A stretch of DNA of 5,040 nucleotides from an uncultured Erysipelotrichaceae bacterium (lineage in GTDB: Bacteria; Bacillota_I; Bacilli_A; Erysipelotrichales; Erysipelotrichaceae): contig CALBGK010000151.1 in NCBI GenBank assembly GCA_937893115.1, positions 1-5,040 on the forward strand, given 5' to 3'. Made by a program: the position numbers and the translations under genes. The notes under the pieces were generated by a model. That model made no database searches. It saw only the letters and a program-made list of their open reading frames with translations, and was not told where the DNA came from. Shown piece by piece: positions 1-5,040 of the stretch (position 1 is the first letter of the stretch; the number at the start of each line of letters is the position of its first letter).

Positions 1-812
1 ATAATCCTGCTCATCTAGTATGTTACAAAGCGTTTAAGGAAGCTTTACCAAATATTGAACATGTCTTTGTATTTGATACAGCCTTCCATCAAACGATGGG
101 ACCTGAATCATATTTTTTCCCAGTGCCATATGAATGGTATACCGATTATAAGATCAGAAGATATGGAGCTCATGGAACATCCCATCAATATGTTTCCCAA
201 AGAGTTGCTGAGCTGATGCATAAAGACATAAATGATATGAATATTATCACTTGCCATCTAGGCAATGGCGCTTCTATCTCAGCTATTAGAAATGGAAAAT
301 GTGTCAATACATCTATGGGACTAACACCACTAGGCGGTATCATGATGGGTTCAAGATCTGGCGATATCGATCCAACAGTTGTTTTCTATATGATGAAAAA
401 ATTAGCTTGCAGTCCTGATGAAATGGATGTATACCTAAATAAGAAATCAGGTATGTTAGGAGTTTCTGGTATTTCCAGTGATGCCAGAGATGTCCAAAAG
501 GCCGCTAAAGAGGGTGATGAAAGAGCTAAACTTACAATAGATCTATACATCAATCGTGTAATCAATGTCGTAGGTGGTTACTATATGCAATTAGGACATG
601 TCGATGCAATGGTATTTACAGCCGGTCTTGGCGAAAATGATAGCAAGATGAGATCTGATATCCTAGATGCTTTAAAAGAGGGCATGCATCTATCGATAAA
701 TTACGACGCAAATAGTAATGTAAATGGAGAGGCTTGTATCTCTAACGAGGAGTATGGGTTATTCCAACCAATGAAGAACTTGTCATCGCTAGAGATACTA
801 CAAGAATTTTAG
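1..812 (+). CDS. ackA: Acetate kinase, 5' end outside the window and 3' end frameshifted
   Basis: Acetate kinase makes ATP and acetate from acetyl phosphate and ADP in the cytoplasm, the last step of the Pta-AckA pathway. The reading frame is open from base 3 to the left edge and reaches TAG at 810-812, giving 269 visible residues; the family is about 400, so roughly 130 N-terminal residues lie outside. The ATG at 96 is internal, because codons before it already encode the conserved VFDTAFHQTM (catalytic Asp). Other family landmarks are RRYGAHGTSH (signature with the active-site His), HLGNGAS, MMGSRSGDIDP (catalytic Arg) and FTAGLGEND. All match AckA rather than butyrate kinase. The last 19 residues (from about base 753) do not resemble AckA; the expected tail lies in the -1 frame (see the entry at 752-820). 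nrnA follows closely and is probably cotranscribed. Family assignment is very secure; whether the protein is active is doubtful if the frameshift is real. Confidence 0.95.
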   Translation, partial: NPAHLVCYKAFKEALPNIEHVFVFDTAFHQTMGPESYFFPVPYEWYTDYKIRRYGAHGTSHQYVSQRVAELMHKDINDMNIITCHLGNGASISAIRNGKCVNTSMGLTPLGGIMMGSRSGDIDPTVVFYMMKKLACSPDEMDVYLNKKSGMLGVSGISSDARDVQKAAKEGDERAKLTIDLYINRVINVVGGYYMQLGHVDAMVFTAGLGENDSKMRSDILDALKEGMHLSINYDANSNVNGEACISNEEYGLFQPMKNLSSLEILQEF

Positions 813-820
813 GATTATAA
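752..820 (+). other. ackA: Out-of-frame true C-terminus of AckA (frameshift near 746-757)
   Basis: Read in the -1 frame relative to the main ackA frame, bases 752-817 encode 22 residues that include VIPTNEELVIARDT followed by TRILGL, ending at TAA 818-820. This is the canonical C-terminus of acetate kinase. The same frame has a stop at 743-745, so the shift must lie between about 746 and 757. Losing one base would explain it, for example one G from GAGGAGG before TATGGG; so would any loss of 1+3n bases. The restored stop would overlap the nrnA ribosome binding site, a normal operon spacing, which supports this being the ancestral end. I see no slippery heptamer. A sequencing or assembly error, or a true mutation, are the likely explanations. 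Confidence 0.88.
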
Positions 821-834
821 GGAAGTGTTAATTT

Positions 835-1782
835 ATGTTTACTAAATTTTCTAAACCAATTATCGAAAACGAAAATATTACTATCTTTCGTCACCAACAA
901 CCAGATGGTGACGCTGTATGTTCACAATTAGCTCTAAAGGCTTGGATTGAAAAAAACTTTAGAAATAAGACAGTTAAAGTTATTGGCAATGATTTATTTG
1001 ATATGTATCCCATCCACGATGAAGTAGATGATGAATTTATCAAATCTTCATTAGCCATTGTCTTAGATACAGCGACATCAGCTAGGGTAGATGACCAAAG
1101 ATTTAAAATTGCTAAAACAGTCATGAAGATTGACCATCATATTCCTGTTGAAGAATTTGGCGAAATCAATATCACCAATCCTAAAGCTGCAGCAACAGCT
1201 GAATTATTAACATTCTTATTCTTAGATGGTGATGTGATTGGCTATCGTGTCAATGAAGAGTGCGCTCAATATCTATATGCTGGCATATTATATGACACAC
1301 AATCATTTACAACCACTAGCACTAGTCAATGGACTTTAAATGCAGCAAGTGAATTAGCTCAAACAGGTATCGATATCAATAAGATTTCGCGTAATGTTTT
1401 GGAAAAGAGCTTATGTACTTTTGAAACGATTACTAAATTCCGCCAATTATTTAAGGCTGAAGATGGACTAGGATATATAATTCTTAATAAAGAGGATCTA
1501 GCTCTTCAAAATATAAGCGTTCGTCAAGCTAAAGATATGATATCTGAGTTCAATAATATTAAAGAAATTAAGATTTGTTTAGTTGCAGCTCAAGGCGAAG
1601 ATGGATACTATCAGGCGTCTATTCGCTCAAAAGTTAATTATCCCGTTAATGAAATCGCTAATAGTTTTAACGGTGGCGGACATGCCAATGCAGTTGGCAT
1701 TAAAGAGCTAGATGAGAGCAAGCTTAAAGACTTGTATAATGAGCTCTTAGCTTACATTAAAAGAATTGATAATAATCAGTAA
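835..1782 (+). CDS. nrnA: DHH/DHHA1 phosphoesterase, NrnA-type nanoRNase / pAp phosphatase
   Basis: NrnA-type enzymes degrade 2-5 nt RNA fragments to mononucleotides and many also dephosphorylate 3'-phosphoadenosine 5'-phosphate (pAp), in the cytoplasm with Mn2+. The protein is 315 residues, the usual NrnA length. The DHH domain shows HQQPDGDA at residues 20-27 (metal-binding His and Asp residues), VLDTA at 76-80, the name-giving DHH at 100-102, and GILYDTQSF at 150-158. The C-terminal DHHA1 domain shows SIRSK at 262-266 and the substrate-binding FNGGGHANAVG near 278-288. The usual Gly before Ser30 is Cys here, a mild variation. The ATG at 835 has an AAGGAAG ribosome binding site (819-825) nine bases upstream. 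The gene follows ackA by 22 bases as read, or 14 if ackA is restored, and I see no promoter in the gap, so it is probably cotranscribed. Length and motifs favour NrnA over GdpP or RecJ, which are far longer; pAp activity is inferred from the family. Confidence 0.9.
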   Translation: MFTKFSKPIIENENITIFRHQQPDGDAVCSQLALKAWIEKNFRNKTVKVIGNDLFDMYPIHDEVDDEFIKSSLAIVLDTATSARVDDQRFKIAKTVMKIDHHIPVEEFGEINITNPKAAATAELLTFLFLDGDVIGYRVNEECAQYLYAGILYDTQSFTTTSTSQWTLNAASELAQTGIDINKISRNVLEKSLCTFETITKFRQLFKAEDGLGYIILNKEDLALQNISVRQAKDMISEFNNIKEIKICLVAAQGEDGYYQASIRSKVNYPVNEIANSFNGGGHANAVGIKELDESKLKDLYNELLAYIKRIDNNQ

Positions 1783-1794
1783 AAAAGATATAAT
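1766..1794 (+). promoter_or_regulatory. Sigma-A type promoter for the HU gene
   Basis: TTGATA at 1766-1771 (five of six bases of the -35 consensus) is followed after exactly 17 bases by TATAAT at 1789-1794 (perfect -10). The -35 lies inside the last codons of nrnA and the -10 just after its stop. Transcription should begin near 1800-1802, right at the AGGAGG (1801-1806), leaving a leader of only about 17 bases. This strong arrangement suits an abundant nucleoid protein and would uncouple it from ackA-nrnA. It is a sequence prediction only. Confidence 0.8.
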
Positions 1795-1817
1795 CTATAC
1801 AGGAGGAATTTTTAAAA

Positions 1818-2099
1818 ATGGAAACACTTAATAAAAAAGCATTAGCTGAAATTATTTCTGAAAAGACTGGTGTAACAAAAAAAGCAGCAAATGAAACAAT
1901 CAATCTATTTCTAGAAACAATTGCTGATACATTAAAGAACGGAGGAAAAGTTGATTTAACTGGATTTGGTAAATTCGAAGTTAAAGAACGTAGTGCTCGC
2001 ACTGGTATCAATCCAGCAACTAAAGAGACTATCGAAATTCCAGCTACTAAGATTCCAAGTTTCAAGGCATCTAAAACTCTTAAAGATTTAGTTAAATAA
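1818..2099 (+). CDS. hup: HU-family histone-like DNA-binding protein
   Basis: HU is a small basic dimer that binds and bends DNA without strong sequence preference, compacting the nucleoid and assisting replication, repair and recombination. The product is 93 residues, against about 90 for typical HU, with about three extra residues at the N-terminus. An N-terminal helical part (residues 4-41) is followed by GFGKFEVKERSARTG (49-63), which matches the HU/IHF signature, and the flexible DNA-binding arm with the intercalating Pro in INPATKE (Pro66). The end, IPSFKASKTLKDLVK, is also typical. The ATG at 1818 is preceded by a perfect AGGAGG at 1801-1806, 11 bases away, slightly long but usable. 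A near-consensus promoter lies directly upstream and a terminator directly downstream, so it can be a single-gene unit, though readthrough from nrnA is possible. HU is favoured over IHF because Bacillota generally carry only HU (called hbs in Bacillus). Confidence 0.96.
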   Translation: METLNKKALAEIISEKTGVTKKAANETINLFLETIADTLKNGGKVDLTGFGKFEVKERSARTGINPATKETIEIPATKIPSFKASKTLKDLVK

Positions 2100-2110
2100 G
2101 TTTAGTTATT

Positions 2111-2134
2111 AGCTCTCAATTCTGAGAGCTTTTT
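2111..2134 (+). terminator. Rho-independent terminator after the HU gene
   Basis: A perfect 8-bp stem, AGCTCTCA (2111-2118) with TGAGAGCT (2123-2130), encloses the 4-base loop ATTC and runs into a T tract (2130-2134). It begins 11 bases after the HU stop codon. The opposite strand lacks a T tract after the stem, so it should act only on rightward transcription. Confidence 0.88.
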
Positions 2135-2147
2135 ATTAATCTAATAT

Positions 2148-2173
2148 AAAAAGCATACTTAATACGTATGCTT
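2148..2173 (-). terminator. Rho-independent terminator after deoB
   Basis: AAGCATAC (2151-2158) and GTATGCTT (2166-2173) form a perfect 8-bp stem with a 7-base loop. On the minus strand the stem runs into five Ts (the A run 2148-2152 on the plus strand). It lies 43 bases beyond the deoB stop and would end the recN-xerD-deoB transcript. The stem is AT-rich (three GC pairs), so it may be leaky. On the plus strand the stem is followed by only two Ts, so it fits leftward transcription better. Confidence 0.75.
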
Positions 2174-2188
2174 ATCTATATATCATTA

Positions 2189-2216
2189 ATTTCGCATAAT
2201 CTATATTATGTAAAAT
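2189..2216 (+). other. dif: dif chromosome-dimer resolution site (XerC/XerD target)
   Basis: This 28-bp site has the architecture of dif: an 11-bp left arm (2189-2199) containing CGCATAA, a 6-bp centre TCTATA (2200-2205), and an 11-bp right arm (2206-2216) starting TTATGTAAA. The arms are inverted copies matching at 9 of 11 positions. Compared from memory, it matches E. coli dif at 23 of 28 positions and B. subtilis dif at 22 of 28; the right (XerD-binding) arm is the better conserved half, as in known sites. XerC and XerD recombine dif at the division septum under FtsK/SpoIIIE-type control to resolve chromosome dimers. The context supports it: it is intergenic, between convergent genes, with a XerD-type recombinase gene about 1.2 kb away. 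By analogy with E. coli the XerC arm is on the left. A plasmid or phage dif-like site is the alternative, but only housekeeping genes flank it. It abuts the deoB stop codon. Confidence 0.88.
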
Positions 2217-3401
2217 TTAGATTAACTTATCCTTATAAGATGTACCAATGTCTGTTTTAGCTACATTAAAGTATTCAGCAATTGTAGCTCCGATATTGGC
2301 GAAGCTAGTGCTTTGTGGCAAGATGCCTGAACCCTTATAAGCTTTAGAATAGATTAATAGTGGAATCATCTCTCTTGTATGGTCACTACCAGTCCAAGTA
2401 GGATCATTGCCATGATCAGCAGTAATCATCAAGATATCATCTTCATGCAATACTGATAATAATTCAGCTAATTTTTCATCAAAGGCTACTAATTCCTTGG
2501 CATAACCTTCAGGATTACGACGATGCCCCCACTTCGCATCAAAGTCCACCAAATTGACAAAGCATAAGCCATTAAAATCTTCTTTAGCTACTTCAATGGT
2601 CTGTTCTATACCTTGAACACTAGACTTTGATTTAATCGCTCTAGTAATACCTTTGGTATTAAATATGTCATTGATCTTGCCAATGCTTATAACATCATAA
2701 TTAGCTTCTTTTAAATTGTCCAAGATAGTTCTATCTGTTGGGTCTAGAGCGTAGTCATGACGATTACTAGTTCTTTCAAAATTGTCTTTACTTGTACCTA
2801 TAAATGGTCTAGCGATGACACGACCCACTAGCCATTCAGGTTTCATAGTTATTTCTCTAGCGATTTGGCATGTTCTATAGATTTCGTCTAATCCAAATAA
2901 TTCTTCATGAGCAGCGATCTGTAGTACTGAATCAGCAGAAGTATAGATTATCATCTCTTTAGTTTCTAATTGTCTCTCTCCTAATTCTTTGATGATTTCA
3001 GTACCTGAAGCACTATAATTGCCAATGAATTTATGACCAGTCTTAGCTTCTAATTCATCGATTAATTCTTGAGGAAAGCCAGTGTCTGTAAAAGTGATAA
3101 ATGGCTTAGTAGTTAAGACACCCATGATCTCCCAATGCCCTGTCATCGTATCCTTACCTGTAGATTGTTCTTTAAGCTTAGTAATATATGAATTAAAAGG
3201 TATTATAGCTGGATTACCTTCAACAGGCGTCAAATTACACATGCCTAGCTTTTGCAAGTTGGGAATCTTATACTGACCCTTAGTTGCTTCAAAGATATGT
3301 CCTAAAGTATTAGCTCCATCATCACCATATGCAGCACTGCTTTCATCGCTGCCGACACCTAGTGAATCGATTACAATTAAAAATATACGTTTATTTTCCA
3401 T
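2217..3401 (-). CDS. deoB: Phosphopentomutase
   Basis: DeoB interconverts ribose 1-phosphate and ribose 5-phosphate, and the deoxyribose equivalents, linking nucleoside breakdown to central carbon metabolism; it is a cytoplasmic Mn2+ enzyme of the alkaline phosphatase superfamily. The 394 residues match the usual length of about 393. Visible landmarks are the N-terminal metal site VIDSLGVG (Asp12), [10 protein letters not shown] with the phosphorylated Thr85, [15 protein letters not shown] (Asp288 and His293) and [10 protein letters not shown]...DHTRE (Asp329, His330, His341). All metal ligands are present. The residues between about 100 and 215 form the mutase cap domain. The ATG at 3401-3399 has AGGGAG (3413-3408) six bases upstream. 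The first 11 bases overlap the end of xerD, so translation is probably coupled. In Bacillus the xerD homologue ripX also precedes deoB (drm), but there a purine nucleoside phosphorylase gene follows; here deoB is the last gene of the run, followed by dif and a terminator. Confidence 0.97.
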   Translation of the reverse strand: MENKRIFLIVIDSLGVGSDESSAAYGDDGANTLGHIFEATKGQYKIPNLQKLGMCNLTPVEGNPAIIPFNSYITKLKEQSTGKDTMTGHWEIMGVLTTKPFITFTDTGFPQELIDELEAKTGHKFIGNYSASGTEIIKELGERQLETKEMIIYTSADSVLQIAAHEELFGLDEIYRTCQIAREITMKPEWLVGRVIARPFIGTSKDNFERTSNRHDYALDPTDRTILDNLKEANYDVISIGKINDIFNTKGITRAIKSKSSVQGIEQTIEVAKEDFNGLCFVNLVDFDAKWGHRRNPEGYAKELVAFDEKLAELLSVLHEDDILMITADHGNDPTWTGSDHTREMIPLLIYSKAYKGSGILPQSTSFANIGATIAEYFNVAKTDIGTSYKDKLI

Positions 3402-4293
3402 TTTGATCTCCCTTTTTGGCCAATGGATGGCAATTGAAATATGTATCTTTTAAATGACTATTTTCGATATGGGTATATATCTCTGTGGTGGATATCGAGC
3501 TGTGACCTAAGAGCTCTTGTATAACCCTTAAATCAGCCCCTCCTTCTAATAGATGTGTAGCATAAGAATGGCGCAATTTATGAGGCGTGATATCTTTTTT
3601 GATATTTAATTCTAGTCGTTTAGATTTTAACATATTTTCAACATATTGCCGATAAATATGATTAGACTTCGAATTAATAAAGAAGTAGTTACTAGGCTTT
3701 TTAAGCCACATAGAACGAACCTTGAGATATTCCTTCATCATCTTTAATGTCCGATAAGGAATAGGTATAAGTCTTTCCTTATCACCCTTTCCGAGCACCT
3801 TGATAAAGCCATCATTTAGATTTACTTGACTATACATCAAGTTGCAACATTCGCTTACTCTAAGTCCACAACCATAGATAATTTCAAGTAAAGTATGATC
3901 AAGAATACTTTTGGGATCATCATCAAAAGAATTCATCAATAGTTCCACTTCTTCTAAAGTACAATATATCGGTAAGCGACTTTCTCTTCTCGCACTATGG
4001 ATATACTTAGATACATCCTTGATATCATATTTGAAATATAGATAGTGATGAAAGACGCTAATCGATGACTTCATTCTATTGATTGAACTTCCTTTTTTAA
4101 TATCGATTAAAGAATCAATAAAATTATTGATATCTCTAGTTTTGACATCATCTATATTTTCAATGTGATTATTAAAGAGAAAATCATAATAGAGCTTTAG
4201 ATCTTGCTTATAAGAAATGACAGTTGATTCAGCCTTGCCACTTGAAATACTCAAATAGCGAAAGTAGTTATCAAAGGCATCCTTTATTTGCAT
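3391..4293 (-). CDS. xerD: Site-specific tyrosine recombinase, XerD type
   Basis: Xer recombinases resolve chromosome dimers by cutting and rejoining DNA at dif through a tyrosine-DNA link. At 300 residues it is close to E. coli XerD (298). The N-terminal SAM-like core-binding domain covers about residues 1-95 and the catalytic domain 108-290. All six catalytic residues are present: Arg145 in GCGLRVSE, Lys169 in GKGDKER, His238 and Arg241 in [14 protein letters not shown], His264 in [10 protein letters not shown], and Tyr273 in EIYTHIE. Their spacing equals that of E. coli XerD with a constant offset. XerC and XerD are hard to separate by motif; XerD is preferred because in Bacillus it directly precedes deoB. 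The ATG at 4293-4291 has AGAGGG (4306-4301) seven bases upstream, and the gene overlaps recN by 10 bases and deoB by 11. The candidate dif target lies just beyond deoB. An integrase of a mobile element is unlikely, given the length, motifs and neighbours. Confidence 0.92.
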   Translation of the reverse strand: MQIKDAFDNYFRYLSISSGKAESTVISYKQDLKLYYDFLFNNHIENIDDVKTRDINNFIDSLIDIKKGSSINRMKSSISVFHHYLYFKYDIKDVSKYIHSARRESRLPIYCTLEEVELLMNSFDDDPKSILDHTLLEIIYGCGLRVSECCNLMYSQVNLNDGFIKVLGKGDKERLIPIPYRTLKMMKEYLKVRSMWLKKPSNYFFINSKSNHIYRQYVENMLKSKRLELNIKKDITPHKLRHSYATHLLEGGADLRVIQELLGHSSISTTEIYTHIENSHLKDTYFNCHPLAKKGDQNGK

Positions 4294-5040
4294 GAATTAG
4301 CCCTCTCTAATAGTTCTTGGGCAGCAGTCTTGGTCTGCTCATTGATGATGGAAGATGATATCATAGCTAGCTCAGAAATTATCTCTTCACCATTTAATTT
4401 CTTGATAATCGTACTTGTGATACCATCACTGTCACTTTTATAGATATATAAATGATTATCTGCAAAAGCAGCTACTGGCGCTAAGTGAGTGATAGCGATG
4501 ACCATGGTATCCTTTGCGATATCATGCATCTTCTTGCCAACTGTAAAGGCCACCTTACCACTGACACCATTATCTATTTCATCAAAAACGACTAAAGAAG
4601 TATTATTGAGACGTGTAAAGATAGTCTTTAATCCTAACATTACTCTTGAGATTTCTCCCCCACTAGCGACTTTGTTTAAGGCTTTTAAGCCTTCACCAGC
4701 ATTTAAAGAAATCATGAATTCAACATCGTCAATACCATCAAAAGACATATTCTTATCTTTAAGATCAATCTTGAATTGCACATTAGGCAATAATAAATCA
4801 TGAAGTTCTTTAACTACATCCTCTTCTAGCTTCAAAGCTTTTTCTTTACGTCTCTTAGATAAGTCTATAGCTTTTTTAAGAGCATTCTCTTTTAATTTTT
4901 CGATTATCTCTGTCTCTTTTTGAATATAATTTTCTCTATCTTCAAATTTATTAATCTTAACAATTAATTCTTCTTTTAATTCCAAAATACCTTTGATATC
5001 AGTTTGATACTTACGTTTTAATCTATTGATTTCATATAGA
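4284..5040 (-). CDS. recN: DNA repair protein RecN, C-terminal part (5' end outside the window)
   Basis: RecN is an SMC-like ATPase that gathers at DNA double-strand breaks and assists RecA-dependent repair. The frame is open from the right edge and ends at TAA (4286-4284), giving 251 visible residues of a protein usually near 560. The in-frame TTG at 4985 is not the start: upstream codons continue with family-like sequence (INRLKRKYQTDIKGI). The first roughly 80 visible residues are rich in Lys and Glu and fit the returning coiled-coil arm. The C-terminal ATPase lobe follows: ABC signature VASGGEISR (visible residues 124-132), Walker B LVVFDEID with catalytic Glu154, the D-loop-like NGVSG, and the H-loop His in ITHLAP (His185). 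RecN usually has HLPQ and DTG where this protein has HLAP and DNG, small departures. The Walker A lobe lies outside the window. The last codons overlap the start of xerD by 10 bases, so it leads or belongs to an operon with xerD and deoB. Confidence 0.95.
   Translation of the reverse strand, partial: LYEINRLKRKYQTDIKGILELKEELIVKINKFEDRENYIQKETEIIEKLKENALKKAIDLSKRRKEKALKLEEDVVKELHDLLLPNVQFKIDLKDKNMSFDGIDDVEFMISLNAGEGLKALNKVASGGEISRVMLGLKTIFTRLNNTSLVVFDEIDNGVSGKVAFTVGKKMHDIAKDTMVIAITHLAPVAAFADNHLYIYKSDSDGITSTIIKKLNGEEIISELAMISSSIINEQTKTAAQELLERANSCK

Noticed and set aside
746..770. Programmed -1 ribosomal frameshifting in ackA, with GAGGAG as a Shine-Dalgarno-like stimulator
   Set aside because: There is no X XXY YYZ slippery heptamer in the allowed interval and no clear downstream stem. 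AckA is not known to use recoding. Mutation or sequence error is simpler.
780..820. Possible promoter for nrnA starting with TTGTCA at 780-785
   Set aside because: At 16-18 bases spacing there is no acceptable -10 sequence; TATAAG at 816-821 is about 30 bases away. Cotranscription with ackA is more likely.
891..1124. Open frame on the minus strand inside nrnA
   Set aside because: It lies opposite a gene with full family motifs, has no recognisable product, and is a shadow frame.
1757..2065. Open frame on the minus strand across the HU gene
   Set aside because: It is antisense to the HU gene and to its promoter, with no family features.
2189..2216. Reading the inverted arms as another terminator or an operator
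   Set aside because: There is no T tract after the arms and the stem is AT-rich with mismatches. The match to dif in arm length, centre length and sequence is much more specific.
3082..3276. Short plus-strand open frame inside deoB
   Set aside because: It is antisense to conserved deoB sequence, with no recognisable domain.
4489..4803. Plus-strand open frame inside recN
   Set aside because: It is the complement of the conserved RecN ATPase region, with no independent support.
1..5040. A novel defence, mobile or biosynthetic system
   Set aside because: All six genes belong to well-known housekeeping families, there are no long repeats or unexplained gaps, and the only noncoding stretch above 100 bases is accounted for by two terminators and dif.

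Overview
The window is an ordinary housekeeping stretch of a low-GC (AT-rich by eye) bacterial chromosome, most likely from the Bacillota (Bacilli or Erysipelotrichia-like). The support is AT-rich codon use, strong AGGAGG-type ribosome binding sites, Firmicutes-style AckA, NrnA and HU sequences, and the xerD-deoB pairing also known from Bacillus (ripX-drm). Tryptophan is read from TGG and no gene needs TGA as a sense codon, so the standard bacterial code fits. The exact genus cannot be read from this sequence.

Layout: the left half is transcribed rightwards. It holds the 3' two thirds of ackA (acetate kinase, cut by the window edge), then nrnA (DHH/DHHA1 nanoRNase / pAp phosphatase), then a short HU gene (hup/hbs) with its own near-consensus promoter inside the end of nrnA and a rho-independent terminator after it. 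The right half is transcribed leftwards as a tight overlapping run, recN (cut by the window edge) - xerD - deoB, with an AT-rich terminator hairpin after deoB. The two groups converge on a 117-base intergenic region (2100-2216).

Two things stand out. First, the intergenic region carries a 28-bp sequence (2189-2216) that matches the chromosome-dimer resolution site dif: two inverted 11-bp arms around a 6-bp centre, with 23/28 identity to E. coli dif and 22/28 to B. subtilis dif as I recall those sites. It abuts the deoB stop codon and lies about 1.2 kb from xerD, which encodes one of the recombinases expected to act on such a site. Genes on both sides point towards it, as expected at a replication terminus. 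Second, ackA is frameshifted near its 3' end. The conserved C-terminal motif VIPTNEELVIARDT is present but in the -1 frame, so the annotated protein ends in an unrelated 19-residue tail.

How the genes work together: ackA and nrnA serve energy metabolism and RNA turnover. HU, RecN, XerD and dif all belong to chromosome structure, repair and segregation, and DeoB serves nucleoside salvage. I see no mobile element, CRISPR array, RNA gene or undescribed multi-gene system; the main unannotated element is the dif site.
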